NCBI RefSeq assembly: GCF_910592395.1
Contig: NC_088308.1
Location: forward strand, 10,309,001-10,373,000
DNA: 64,000 nt
Direction: 5' to 3'
Source: Lineus longissimus
Lineage: Eukaryota > Nemertea > Pilidiophora > Heteronemertea > Lineidae
The notes below the pieces were generated by a model, which worked only from the letters and a program-made list of their open reading frames with translations, was not told where the DNA came from and searched no databases. Both the position numbers and the translations under genes were made by a program. Position 1 is the first letter of the stretch; every line of letters begins with the position of its first letter. Positions 1 to 14,200 of the stretch are shown piece by piece.

Positions 1-142
1 AAATTTCAGAAAATCAGATCTTCAAAATCGGCAGACGATAGCACAGATTGCAGCGCCATCTGATAACCGAGGTAAATTTCAGAAAATCAGATCTTCAAAA
101 TCAGCAGACGATAGCACAGACTGCAGCGCCATCTGATAACTA
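1..142. repeat. 73-bp direct tandem repeat, two copies
   Basis: Bases 1-73 and 74-142 are nearly identical, both starting AAATTTCAGAAAATCAG and sharing GCAGACGATAGCACAGA. The window edge may cut a longer array. No coding potential is seen. Confidence 0.9.
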
Positions 143-1920
143 CCAATCCAATTACAGTGTACTTTAGGCGAAGGCATCATGTGACAGTGCGGGAAATTTG
201 AATTTGAAAAGCCGTGAGTATACGGTTTGCGGCTGTGAAATCAAACATGGCGGACCGTGTATATACGGCTTGCTGGATGAAAGAGTTAATCGAAACTAAA
301 AATGGCATCACAAAATTCTAGTAGAGAATACACAGATCTAATCTTACTTTACACCAACTATATACCACACTTATTCCCAGAAATACTAAGAAAATGCTGA
401 TTAAAATTCGTATGGCAGTGGAAAGTTATAGTGTTGTTTGACTCATTATTTTGGACAACTGACAGCAGTATCGGTAGGCAGAATTATGCAAATCACATTA
501 ATCTAAACTACATGTATGGCATCACAAAATTTAAGTAGAGAATACAGTTCTAATCTTATCAATCTAATCAATACTATCAATAGGTCAGGATACTTGTAAC
601 ATGTCACTTGTAGCACATACCAATTCTGTAGAGCGGGCTATAATTAGACCATAAGAGAGCTCAATGATTGTAAGCTTTCTCATCAAAATACAACCAAAAC
701 ACAATGACATGGACACATACTCCATACAACTGGATTTTCATGTATTTCAAAATAATCCGTTTCTCTTTAAATATATCAAACCAGCCTACATGTAAATAAT
801 CGTGCCACTTAAAATTACCAAATGCAACTTTTCATACGAGATTAACAAATACTATCATGGTTTTTTTCTAATCCTCATCACTATCAATCACATGTGTATA
901 GCGCCCTTGAGCATTTTTGTACCTCAAATTTTCTCCAGCTGGTGCAAAGATCTCTAATCTCTTCTCCCTCTTGTCAGCAATTCGTTTCAATTCTGACCCC
1001 CTGCAGCTGGTATTATACCCTACAGTCCAAATCACAAATGACATCTGTCCTGCTTCACGTCAGTGAGGTGCAACATACGCGGGAGTTACGCACCAATGAT
1101 GCTCCAGTGATGCGCTTATCTCGTGTAAATTACGCGCGACCTACTCACCTCTGACGCAATTTACGGGATGACGATTGTGTCTCATATGAATGTACCTCTG
1201 GCAACTTAAGGAAGTAGGACTTCAGTTTAGTATCGCAAAGACATGGAATTGAAAATACAGAGGCCTATGGCAGGTGAATTTTATCTTTTGCAAATACCCC
1301 AAGGTTATTGCAAGGCTGGACTGAAAAATGGGTGACTATTTGCCCCACACGGTTAACCAACCAATTACCCCGATCACTCATTTTTTGGTAAAAGGATGCT
1401 CTACATTTTTTACATATGTCTCGGCCTCACTCCCCCTGTGTTCTGGTCCCACCTGCGCTAAAAAACTCACCTTGATAGGTGTCTTCCTTTTAAGGGTTTC
1501 CTCTCTAGCATACAATCCTTTGAGCAACAGCAAAAAAATTCTTTTAGAGGATTTTCATTGAAAACTAATGTGGCAAAGAGTCGTTTTTTTCTGTTCCCAG
1601 ATTACAACTACATTCTCAATTGGCCTCAACTAGAGAAACCCTGTTTCAGCACTCGCCGCAAATAGAGCAACACAACATACTATCGATCTCCAAATTGTGT
1701 TGCCTCCCAATTTTTGTGATTTGGGAAAATTTCAGAATGAAAAATGAAAAATTATTGTGAAATTCCTTTTCAACTTTTCAAATCAAAATTATCTTTTCGT
1801 CATTTTTGTATTTGCCATTTTAGCAACTATAAAAGCACTCGCAAACATTTGGCAGTTAATAGTTTCTCAAAGAACCTCGCAATTGTTACATAATCTAATG
1901 GTTCAATTGATGATATCCTG
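143..1920. other. gene-free stretch downstream of the large gene
   Basis: No convincing coding region on either strand. A direct repeat of about 45 bp (ATGGCATCACAAAAT...AATC) occurs at about 301-345 and 515-560. The 3' UTR of the minus-strand gene probably runs into the upper end of this stretch, but I see no canonical AATAAA on the minus strand close to the stop codon. Confidence 0.5.
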
Positions 1921-2045
1921 CAACATCAGTCTCCTGGTTGCAGTGTCAATTCTGTTGGCTCACTCCCCCCTCCTTTCATCTCCCATGTGGTGCCTTTCTT
2001 GTGAGCCTTATGATGACATTTTTTTCTTGTAAAGTTCAAGTTCCA
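1921..2045 (-). pseudogene. decayed tandem duplicate of the large gene's last exon
   Basis: This segment aligns along its length with the real terminal exon at 2084-2271. Both contain, in the same order on the plus strand, ACATCAGTCTCCTGG, a GTTGGC block, TCTCCC-TGTGGTG, TTTCTTGTGA and GTTCAAGTTCCAA. Read in the exon's frame on the minus strand, the copy hits a stop shortly after the Tyr-Lys-Lys stretch, so it no longer encodes the C-terminus. It lies downstream of the functional stop and may be transcribed as 3' UTR. Confidence 0.75.
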
Positions 2046-2083
2046 ATCTAAAGTCTATGAGATAAAGGTCAGTTTATGCTATC

Positions 2084-2271
2084 CTACCTCGGCTCCACAT
2101 CAGTCTCCTGGCTTCGGTGACGTTTCCGTTGGCCAGCCTCCACCCCATCTTCTCCCGTGTGGTGTTTGCGTTTCTTGTGACGACGTTTCTTGTATTGTTC
2201 AAGTTCCAACTGCACCTTCTCTCTCGATTGTCGTTCTGCTTCTAGTTGTCTTTTCAAAGCTAGCAGCTCAT
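2084..2271 (-). CDS. terminal coding exon: coiled coil plus basic tail
   Basis: The acceptor is TTTTTTCTCATTCAG on the minus strand. Two leading bases complete a GAT codon with the previous exon. Sixty-two codons run to TAG. The translation starts with a charged heptad-like stretch (ELLALKRQLEAERQSREK), followed by a bipartite-type basic cluster KKRRHKKRKHH and a second basic patch RKRHR. This fits a short coiled coil followed by nuclear localisation signals at the extreme C-terminus of the large protein. A decayed copy of the same exon lies at 1921-2045. Confidence 0.8.
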
Positions 2272-5200
2272 CTGAATGAGAAAAAAATCCAAACGCATTA
2301 CTATTTTAGATACAAACAAATATAAAAACTCCTACTTCATACCTTATCATCGATCCACTGCCGATGATGGTCAAGGTCAGCTTTAAGATAAAGAATATCA
2401 CACTCAAAATTTAAAATGCAATAGTTAGATTTACAAAATAAAGCTGTTCTTGTCATGTCAAGTGGCTTTAAGATCTTGCATTGCAGTTTTTTGGAAATGT
2501 GTAATATTGCATATCTCTGGATTTTTAATTTCAATGGTGCGACCTGCTGGTAACAAGATGCCCTAGGTTGGTCTTACTGGGTTGACTAGTCATTGGAGTT
2601 CAACAGCACTACTTGTAGCACACAAACATTACAGTTTTCTGATAGAAAGCACTATTAATGTTGGCGGTAAGAATGACTCCTTTTGCCAATATGCTTTCAA
2701 ATGTGACTCGCTCTACCAAAACTAGGCGCTTGTCGCATCAGAACTCGACAGGTTGATACGGACTTGTTGTTCATTTCCCTATTGTAGACCTTTTGTGAAA
2801 TCTATTACAAACTGATTTGGTCACATTTCACAAAAGGTCTACAATAGGGAAATGAACAACAAGTTCGTATCAACCTGTCAAGTTCAGATGCGACAAGCGC
2901 CTAGTTTTGGTAGAGCGGGTCACAAATTGTCATTATGAAAAGTTGTCCCTATTGTACCCAGGGCCAGTTAATTCCCATGTTTTGTCTCTTACTGATTTTC
3001 ACATAACATTGGTCATGAAATGTCGCTGAGGATGGCCTCACCGAATGTGACAACCATATTGTATTTTCATGAATACCTACCATGAACACCATGTTCTAAT
3101 CCACCAACGGGAGTCAAAGATGCTGTTGAGTCGGGCCTGATCTGAGCTAAGCGTTGCTTATCTGGGCTTGGTGCTACAAGTACAACAGCACCACGCTTCC
3201 CTGGTGATTGGTTAACCTTCATCGAGGAAGCTGATACGGGTGCATCTTTTAATGGTGACGGCACTGAGAAGACTGGATGTCCAGTGGAACACCCTGAAGT
3301 AGCCATGGGAGATGGAGGCTTAGAGACAGCGGCTGAAAAACAATGAGAAAACACCAATCAACAACATTCATATGAAATTTACACATTGTAACTGTGTCTT
3401 TTGTTCAGAACACCTGAAAGCCATGCCGACTTATCGGCGGTGAATATCAGCCCTAAAGTTTCCTCCTTTCACTGCTGACACGAAGGGCCAGGACGCACCA
3501 TCAGAAATGGGTGGCCAATCAAATTGCTTGACACAAAGTAATTGAATGACGGCCTGAATTGATAGTGCCAACCTCAGGATCAGGTTACCCTTCTTCTATA
3601 CACCATGCACTGTGCATTGGGGTCAGGTCAGCATCCCTGGAACTCGTTACTCATTGAACACCTGGTCTTCCATTATGATGGCTTTCAGCGCGTGTCTCGT
3701 GTGACAACCACGAGTGAGTGTAATGTTAGAGTTGTCACGACACGGACGCGTGGGAAAGGAAGGAAATGCAGGGAAACTACGGATAAAGTCACAGCCCTTC
3801 TGACGACTGATCAGGGGGGGACTTTATCAGCGTTGAAGGAAGGATATAAACACAATGACGGTGGATCGGCCTGCTCAAAGTGCACTTCATGCAACTTTAC
3901 CAAATTTTCCGGTGGCCGGTAGTGAAACGCCTGTAATTAAACTAAGAATGAAATCAATCATTTCTATCTTACCTTTAGAGGGAGAATGAGAAGCAAACGT
4001 AGTTGAGGTCACATCCCTTTTATGTTGATCACTGCCAGGAATCTGAAACATAGAGAACATTGCCTTGAGCATCGTGTCAATCATCCAAGGGGTTGACCTC
4101 CACTCCCTCAACAATAACCTGCTAAGTGAACCTATCTCAACAAAGATCAGGGCCTGGTTTAGTCACCAACACTGGCATAAACTTGGCCTCAAATCCTTCA
4201 GTTAAGGCCCTTAGACTTAAGTTAAGTTTAACGCCAGCATTAGTGACAAAACAAACCGGGTCCTCACTCTGTTGTTCAAAACAAGTTTTGTTTATAAAAC
4301 GCTGGCATTAACTGAACTTGGCATTAAAGGCCTACGCCGTTCGTTAAACATTTAAAATTTTCAATCGAATTTAAATTTGTCCAATTGAGGAAATACGCTA
4401 CTAAATGTAAATTTCAACATTTCTGTTGTGTAGACATATATATACAAATACTTTGAATACCAAATTTAAACAAATTTGTATTTACAATAACTGCACCTCG
4501 GCATTGTGTATTGGTGGATTTCTATTTAACTGGACCACAAGTAATTATGAACGACGTACCCCTTTAAATCTAATGGGCTTACTAAAGGAGACAACACTAA
4601 GTGAAGTTAAGGCTAGTGTTTGGAACAATCGGGCCCTGGTGATCAAATAAATTTTTGCACATCAGTTATCATAAGACATTGTGGATAAAAAGAACTCCTC
4701 AACTTCAGTCAATGCTCTTCTATTCATCAGATCACATTTTGAAAGGATACATGTACTCCCTAGCTTATACTTTCTCTAAAAAGAACCATGTCATTTACAT
4801 ATGTCAATTTAAACACACCACTCAATCCAACAACACCGCTAAGGAGGCATGATTTCTTGCGCTATTGTTCTTCATGAATTGTATTTTTCTTATATTAAAA
4901 GTGATTATTCTTGTCCCAATGTCCATAGCTCTGTCAAGAATTGCCGCCATGTTTTATGATTGCCAGATGAGGTGATTCAGTTAAAAAAATGATTGCATTC
5001 ACATGAACAAATTTTAAAAATGAAATGCCCCATGATTGAAGGCCTACGCCGTTGGTTAACTTGAAATTTGAAAATTTCCAATAGGTAAATAAGTCTTAAA
5101 TATAAATTTCAGCAATGCTGCCGTCTAGACATATATACAAATACTGTAAATACCAAGTTTCAGCAAATTTGTAAGCAGAATAACTGCACTGTGTCATTGT

Positions 5201-8200
5201 GTACAACAGCATTTCTATTTTCCTGGACCACCAGTAATTACGAACGGCGTAGCAAATGGGCAATTTTTCCTCAGTAAGGACTAATGAGACAGATGGTTGA
5301 TTTATAATTACCTGCGAAACCAATCTTGTAGTTCTTTGCTCTTGGAGTGACTCGACTGCTGGTGCTGACGGGTGAATGGTGAGGGCTCCTCGTACAAGAG
5401 ATTCTGAGGGATCTTTGTGCAGAAGGTCGTAGTTCTGTGCAGCCACAAGATGGTGTCGTATGGAAGCAGCTGGTATTCCAAGCGGTTGAGTCCTTTCAGG
5501 AGGTGTCCAAGTTGCAGGTGGTGTGAGCATCCTTGATTGCTGAGGACTACATGCGTACTGTGGAAAACCAGCACTCTGGTTGCCAAACCTTACCAACCGC
5601 GTCATCTGATTCGGACTAAGTTGGTGATTCATTCCTTGCATATTTCGAGTCTGAGCTCCCCAGGCCTGTATTGTGAGATTCGTTGGCATACCAATTTCAG
5701 GTGAAAGTCCTGGACTTTTTTTCTGACCAGATCCTGGCAGAATGGGACTTTCCCCTGGAATAGCTGTATTCAAATTTGGACTCTGGAATCTCTGCTGCAT
5801 GCTCTCATTACTTGGATGTCTGGTGTCATACAGATAAGGATATGCTTGTGGAAAACCAGCAGCATTTGATAGAAATGGTGAATTCCATCCCATTCCTAGC
5901 ATTGGACCTTGTTGATGAGGAAAAATTGGCCCATCTGGACTAGCATACGGCACTTGTTGCCTCAGTTCTGGACGTACTCCTTGAAAATTAGGACTACGAT
6001 GAATGCCAGAGGAGGGCACGCTGGGATTTGGCTGCATGTATACTCCAGGTTGGGTTGGTCCTGTGTGCGGATTCAATCCTACACTTGCAAGTCCAACACC
6101 ACTTTGTGCATTCCTCAGGTAAAGATCTGGCCCAGCAGTTCTTGCTTGCAGCATGCAACTAAGTTTTGCCTTGACATCTACTCCTGTCTCATTGGCTGTC
6201 ATGCCAACACGACCACAGAAAACATGACTAGGATTGGACGATTTAAGCTGAGCTGCAACCATCGGATTATTCATCTGATCACTTGAACCACCTTGGGGCA
6301 TGGTGTTCAGCATAACATCACTTCGCAAGTTCTGATGTCTTGTGGGTCCTGGGGCAACTCCTTTCTCGTTCTGAGCTTTCATGGCAAGGAACTGCTGATT
6401 CACAACATCTATGTAGTTCTGGGTCAAAAATCTGTTTTGGAACGCCTGAGAGGTAGCATTCTGTAGTGGACTGACTTGATTCCTAAGGTGACCAGATATG
6501 TACTCTGGACTTGTATCACTTGGATTCGAATACAATCCTAGCGAAGGTGTGGCAATGTTTCGAAACAGCTGGGCAGCACCAAATGTTCCTCTGATCAAGC
6601 TTCGTGGTCCACTATACGAACCCGCCTGTTTAGACAGCAATCCTTCCCCAGAAGACTGGATCCTCCATTGGCCATAGGGCGCCCTTGGAATACTAAGTAC
6701 CGACGGCGGTGGCAAGGTGTTTTCCCCTTGTGGAGACATCTCGGTCAGTTTATTCGTGTTCAGGTGAGAAGTTTCCAAGGGTAATGGCAGCCGAGGTGAG
6801 ATTACTTGATTCAGATGATCGTCAATAGGTGAGGGACCTGTTGAACGTTCCCGGGAAATGGTGCGACACTTCTTGGCAGGGCTACAATCTGGTATGTCAA
6901 TAACTTCAAGATCAGCCCGGTTGACTTGACAAGCATTTTGACTTCCAGCTTGTTGATTATCAGCAGCAAGAGGCTCATCAGGCAAACTGGGATTATCTAA
7001 CAGACCCCTTAAAACAGGCCATTTCCTCTTTGATGGTTCTGGTTTCTTGACTGTAAGATCAACTGCAGACTGGTGAAATATAAAATGGGATGTAGATCTA
7101 GGAACGACTGGGTCTCTTTTCTTGCTCAAGTCGAGTGGCATATCATCAACAGATGGCACAAATACATCAACTCCATGCAGCAAGGGTGAAGCCTCCTGAA
7201 GAATATTCTCTTTAGCAGAAGGGCCTGTCTCTATTTTGTCAGGTTCCCTATTTATGACTTTGACTCTGAATGTCATGATGTCTGTGATAGGTGTCTCTTG
7301 TTTTTGAGATTGGTCTTTGGTTGAAATATTGTCACAATCCCTTACCAATAGCTCTTGACTTGTGTAGGCCAAGCACATCTCCTTATCTCTAACAAGTGGC
7401 TGCTGATTGGATAGAGATGAATCCTCCCCCTTGCTCATAAATGCCTGTTGATTGGATAAATGATCATCCCTGTGACTTTTCGGTTGCATTTGAGTCAAAA
7501 AGGCTGAATTTTCTTCCATAGTGGAAACCAATGATTGCCCTGATGACAAAGGTGACATCTCATTTTTGTTTCCATGGGAGGGCTGTAGAGCCGATAAAGT
7601 TGAGTTCTCTTCCACATTACTGACCATTGGTATTTGATGCTGAGTTGTCAGCTTCGTTTTTACCTTCTCCACTGTTGCCTGAAAACCAGTGTCAGGAAGA
7701 TGCAGCATTGGACCAATGGAATCATTAGAGTTTACAAACCCTGTAATGCTGATTGGACAATGTTCAGTGATCCGTTCCTCCAAAACTATTGCCCCAACTT
7801 GACTTGACTCCTTGTGTGTATCCGTTACTCCCACAGCCTGACCTTGTTCAAATACGTCCCAAGCTTCAAGCACATCTGCAGCAGTTTGTGTTTCCTCACT
7901 GCAAGATTCATAGTCCTCAGCAGATAGCCCAACTTGGTGACAGGCACAACTCAAAATGTCATTCTCAACATTTCCATTGACACTGTCTTCCTGATCATCT
8001 CCATCGATACTGTGTTGGGCTTCTTGTAACTTATTATCACATTCTGGGGGAACAGTTTCTGAAGCATCTTTGACGGGACTGACACATTCGCTGGGAAAGT
8101 GGGCCTTGTCAGTGGTGCTGATGGAAGAATCCAAATCAGTATCGATGAACAGCCCAGAGTGGGTTGAAGATGAACACCCTTCTGAAGATATAGTGGTATT

Positions 8201-11200
8201 TACATGCAAGCTATCTTCAAACTTATTTGGTAGTTCTTTCTCTTTTTTCTCTGACTCTTCATATCCTTCATCAATCTCAAGCTGCTGATTTGTGATTAGG
8301 CCTGCTTCCATCGAACCATAAGAATCTTTCTCAAGTTGAGTTGGACAGGTTTCATTAGCCTCAGCAAAAACAGTCTCTTTAGAAGGTTCATCCCCATCAA
8401 TCGATGAGGAAACTTCACCTGGCATGGGCCTGTGTTCCTCATTACTGGAAATCTCAATGCCAGAGACTTGGTGTGAAGAATCTGAAGGAAACACTTCTCC
8501 AGTACTAGTTGAGACAAGAGGAAATGAGGCATACATTTCACTCAGGTGTTTGTCCCTAGAGGTGTCTTTGATAGGTGTCAGATCAACTGGTGTTGGCATA
8601 ATGAATGCTACTTTATCTGTCTGGAATGAAAATTCCAATCCATGGCTCATATCCAATTCTGCAACAGTGTCATTAAACACTTCCTTCCTCTTCGAGTCAT
8701 CTGCAGGATCCACAGCCAAAGAAGTAGTTAGGTTCTGCTCACTAGAAGTGGCATCAACCCTCGTCTCTGGTTTATTAACTGTCTTTGAAAGCATGCCTCT
8801 CCCTCCATTGACTCGATCAAACATAGCAGAATCAAAGCTAATCCTCCTTGCTATCAACTGCTCTCGAACCAAATCCTGCAATCGGAGAACTGAAATTGGT
8901 TGAACAGCTTCTGCTGCTCTGATCTCTGTGTATTCCCTATCCTTAGGCTTGTCTTCCCCCTCCTGTTTGATTCTGACAATTTCCTCAGCACTTCGTTCAA
9001 TTTCGTCAACCTTGGCTAAAGGAAAGAATGCTTGCATGAAATGTCTCTCTACGCTCCTTCTGGACACCCTCCCGTCAGTTTCATCAGCTGTGAAGTCAAC
9101 AGTATCGAGTGGTGGGGCAGACATGCAAGGGTTGGCAACAGACATTGGTGGAGCTACATCAGTGTCACTTTTTCTGCGTCCCAATATCTTGGCGGACTCT
9201 GCATTGATTGCCCTCAATATAGATGCCGGCACAGATTCTTTTGTAGGGGCAGAAACGACAGATGTATGAAACTGGGTGAAGCCCGACAACTCACCAGCTG
9301 AATTCAAAAACTTTGATGCCAAAGATCCAAGTGTTGGAACCTCATTCACTTGGACATCCTGTCGTTCTAACTCTACATTCCCATCTGGTGTCAGTGCTTC
9401 AGGAGAACCTGCTGCATGGGGAAATTTTTCTTTGGCCGACTGACTAGAGACGGGGATGCCCATAATTTTGGATTTTATCTTCACTGACTCTTCATTTTCA
9501 AGTGCATCATCCATAGTCACATCTGAAGCAGTGTCCATGGCCTCCTCAATTCTTCCTCGGACTTGATACAGGTGGTCTTCCCGATAACAAGCAGAGTTTG
9601 GCTTTTGTGAATTATCAATTGTTTCCGTCTGGGGTATATGAGTCCTAGCACAAGATGTTTGGGTCTTTCTGCACTTTCTTTTCTGACCAATCACAGTCGC
9701 TGGGGGATTACAAACATTCTGAATTTGATGCATCGAAAGATCAGAGTTAGTGAACACATCCTGGGCACTTGAAGAATCCGTTGCAGACAACCTCTTTTGA
9801 AGATTGTGGACAACCTCACCTAAAGTTTCACTCAGCCTCTCTCTAAAAAGTGTCACATCATCATCTGTAAAATACTGCTTTCCAATTCTTTGAACACCAG
9901 AAACCTTTCTTTCTTTTAAGGGGCCACCACACTTTCTAAAATCTGTTTTTCGTGAGTCAGGTTTTGGTATGACAACTGAACAAGATTTCGAACGGACAGA
10001 AGCTTTCCTATGAGCATCATGTTGCTCAAATGACTGTTTCTGGGATGTCTTAAAAGCTGGATGTAGCTGTTGTTCAGCTGCAGGCTGCTCAACTAACTGT
10101 TTCCGGGATGTCTTAGCTGGATGTATCTGTTGCACAGCAGCAGGCTGCTCAACTGGTTGTTTCCGGGATGTTTTTGCTGGATGTCTCTGGTCTTCAGCAG
10201 CAGGCTGCTCAACTGACTGTTTCCGGGATGTCTTAGCTGGATGTAGCTGTTGCTCAGCTGCAAGCTGCTCATCAGACTGCTTCTGGGAGGTCTTGGTTTG
10301 AAGTAACTGGTGTTTGTGAGGTGCAAACCTCAATTTTCCAGGGCCAAGTTGCTTGGCTGAATTGTTTGTCTTTCTCCCTAATAACTCGACTCCAACACAA
10401 GAAACAGCTGCTGTTCGACAAGTATTAACTGGACAAAGCGAACTTCCAGAAGGCTGAGATATCAATAAGAATGACGCTGGAGAAGGCAACTGAAGATTCC
10501 TCTCAGAGGTAATCACAATTGGCTTGTTTGTATTGGTGGACTGTTTAGTGCTATTCAACGAGGATCCCCATTTCAGGGAACCAGGTTGAGTACCAGCAAC
10601 AGAGTTCATCCCTGTCTCTATCAATAGATTGTTCTGCGTAGCTGGACAGAGTGTCTCAGGCCTAAACCCATGAATATTTCCAGACATGGAGGCAGCTTTT
10701 TTACACAAATCCTTTGACTCGTCCGTCTCCTTCAAGACATCTCTATTTCCTCTTGGATTTTGTGCCTTCATACATTCATCAAGGATTTTCATGAGGTCAT
10801 CATAATAAACGAGGTTAATCCCTTTACTCTCATCTGAAGTGGACTTATGCAACTCAAGGGACTGCAACTTCTTCAACTCCTCTTGTGTGGCTTGGTAACT
10901 TTCGAGACTGCTCAGGAACGGAACCACTACAGCAGGCAAATTCCTTTGCACAGCCTCAGTATCAAACATAATCCGCGAATTGCGTGCAACAGACCTCGCA
11001 TGGATTTTCAACGTATGTAAATTTGTTGCAGCATCAGAAGTAGTTTTATGTTGAGGAGGGTCAGCAGCTATGACATCTCCAGGATCAGTCTGAGCAGTGA
11101 TACTGGCAGTTGATTGCATATCATCCAAGTTGGAATCTGGACCTCGAGTCCCATCCACTGCCTCTGGTAAGGTTGTCAGTGGCTCAGTGACAAGTGTCCC

Positions 11201-14200
11201 ACTGTTTTCATTTGTCACCCCGACAGAATATTTCCTTTGAATGGCAGTGTCTTCAGATATCATTATCTTGGCAGTGGTCCCAGCACAACCTCCTGAAGCT
11301 TCATCTGCCTTCCTCATGGTACCAACCTCCAAGCTTTTATCTACTGTAACACCAACTCCAAGTATCTCAACTGTTGCACTTCTAGTATCATCTCCCAAGC
11401 TTTCAAATGACTTCTTCCAGGCACAACCTTCAAAGCTTTCTACAGCCTTCTTCAACGTACCAACTACAGATCTATGATCTGCTATACCACAATCTGATGT
11501 TCGAACTGCCATACTCACTGTTCTGTATTCTGAGCATTCAAGTGAATCGCCTTTGATGTGTCCATCACATTCACTTGCAGCTCCATTTGCACCACCAAAT
11601 TTCATGGCTTCCTCACCATTTTTCTGCTCATCACTCTTGCGAGCAGGGAAGGCCAACTTTGACATAAGAGTAGTTTTGTCAGCAGGAGAACTGGTCCAAT
11701 GAAACCTATCCATCTTCCATGCAGCTAAATTCCTAGGTGCCTGCGTCAGAGCAAAAGAAACACTCCTCTTTCTCGCAGATCCTACAATGTTTGCAACAGC
11801 ATCTTTAAAACTGTTGGGGGTCATTACTGCTTCTGGTTCAGGAAAACCCTCTAAACAGTCACCATCAAATTGCACAGACGAGACATTCTTAAAGTCGGGC
11901 AAGTAACTGCCTTCTTTATCAAGAGGCAATTCAGCAGTGTCTCTGTCCTTTGGGCTTGCTGGGTTGGTGGACGGGGTCGGTTGAAGAGTGAAATCATCAG
12001 CGATGATCTCTGATCCTGATTCTGGCTGACAGTAGCCACCTGCTTTCTTTAGAGAAAGCAATTTGATGATTTCTTCATCCTCATCCTCAGGGAACGCGGA
12101 AGACATGCCCTGGCTCCCACACACGTAGTAGTTTTCAAAATCATAGCTGCTGTCCCCATAAAGAATAGTTCTATCTTCCGATGAGGAAGAGTTCACTGTG
12201 TTTGAGGTATGATTCATTACATCACTGGAATCATTTGAAACTGATGGTGTCTGAAACTCTGGTTTGATCGATTCCTTGATAACAGGACTGAGATTATTTT
12301 TTCCCCGGCGATTTTCTTTGGCAGCCCCGACTATTTCACACACCATCTTGCCAATTAAGTCTTTCATACTTGAGGCTGCTTCTCCTTTATAAACAGAGCA
12401 TGATTTGGGTCCCACAAAAATTTCAGATTCAGTGCGTATAGCTCTAGCTTTTGGCTCATCTACGTCTCTAAGAAGTTCTTTCTCAGGCACTGGTACTTGA
12501 ACATCATCAGGCAGCAGACCTTCACACTTCCCAGCACCACTCTCTTCACAAGCATGAGGCACTAATCCCAGTGTTCCAAACACTTCAACTGATGGTTTCT
12601 CACCAGGGTCTCTGTCTAACCCATTTGCAACAGCAGGCTGAGTGACCAAACGGTGGGGTGAAATTGTCAGTGGTACCATTTTATCACAAGCAGCCGTTGT
12701 GATATCTCTTTTCTTGGCATTATCTTCACTCGAAATAATCTCCATGCAGCCAGAAGCTTCTAAAGACACATCAGAAGATCCTGTTGTGTCCAAGCAAGTA
12801 TCTGTGATGACCACACCAATGTCTTTAATGCCCTCCCTAATATTGCACATTAACATACCACATGCTTCGAGACCAATTACGTTGCCATTTCCATCAAGAA
12901 TTGCATCATTGGTAGATCTATCCTTATTAGTTGCCAAAACCCCTTGTTTAGCATTGATTTCTGACCTCTCGTTCAAAACAATCAGTCCAGCTTCAAATCT
13001 ACCAGATTCAGGCTTTTCACTCTCCTTGCAAATGTCACAATCGGGCATTTCTGTCTCCTCGCAAGTGCTGTGAGGATCAGGCTTCTTGCTCTCCTTGCAA
13101 ATGATGTCAGAATCAGGCTTTTTGCGCTTCTTGCAAGTGCTGCCAGAATCAGGCTTTCTGCTCTCCTCACAAGTAATGTCTGAGTCATGGCTCTCACTCT
13201 CATTGCAAGTTCCATCAGAAGCAGGCTTTTCACTTTCCTTGCAAGTCCCGTAAGAAACAAGTTTGTTGCCCTTCTCGCAAGTCCTTTCAGAATCAGGCTT
13301 TTTTCTCTTCTTGGAAGTCTTGTCAGAATCGGGTCTGCCTCTCCCCTTGTCAGCATTAGGTTTCCTAAGCTCCACAGCAGCTGATACTTTCTCATCATTT
13401 GATAATACCAGTCCCCTATTCACATTCACAGCAGTATCAGTTTCATCCAAAATGTGAGAACCTTTCTGTTTCCTGATGCTTTCCTTGAGCTTGTCATCAG
13501 AAATCTTCCAATCTGTTGGTGATGGGTCCTTGACCTGCTTTGCTAAGTCTTTCACTGTCGGTTTCACTAAGCATTCCACAGACAACTTCCTCCTCTTCTT
13601 CTTCTTTGGTGTTCTGATTTTCTCCAGGAGAGTATTAAGCGGAACATCGTCATCAATAGAAGTAAGCCCAACCTGCTGCGACTTCAATCCATCTTTGAGA
13701 CGTTCAGACTTCAGCAGTTTCCTCGATACTTCAACCTTGATATCCGACGAGGCCTTGGACATTTTATCAAGCTTAGAGATCAACAAACTGCTGTAATCAC
13801 ATGGAGAGCAACATTTGACAACTTCAGGTGTTAGATTGACTGGAGTCTTTAGAGTTGGCATCTTACATAAACGCACAGTACAGTCAGTCATGGTCTTGTG
13901 AAGTTCGCATGCATAACGCTCTTCAGCAGAAACTTCCTCAGCAATAAATCTAGACAAATGTTCTGCCAAATTACTGCCATACTTGACAGGATCAGAAGGA
14001 TATTCAAAACCACGCATCTTAGCCGCTTTCTGCTTAACCGACTGTTTTGAGATTTGAGCAGCAATTTTTTTCGCTTTAGACTGTCCTGATTGAAGCCCAT
14101 CTAACTGGTCTGCCAACTTTTTACTGCAAGCAGTCTCACTGACATGGTCTTCACTTCTCTTGTTGGTGCTAAATGTCTTCCCCTTTTTAGGTTCTGAAAA

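Noticed and set aside
5096-5311. Continuation of the giant open frame past 5311 to a stop at 5096
   Set aside because: A consensus donor (CAG|gtaatt) with a phase-matched downstream exon ends the coding part at 5312; the tail lies in a MITE.
14114-14116. A translation start at 14116
   Set aside because: The codon is TTG, and the frame stays open upstream to a good splice acceptor at 14195, so this is the interior of an exon.
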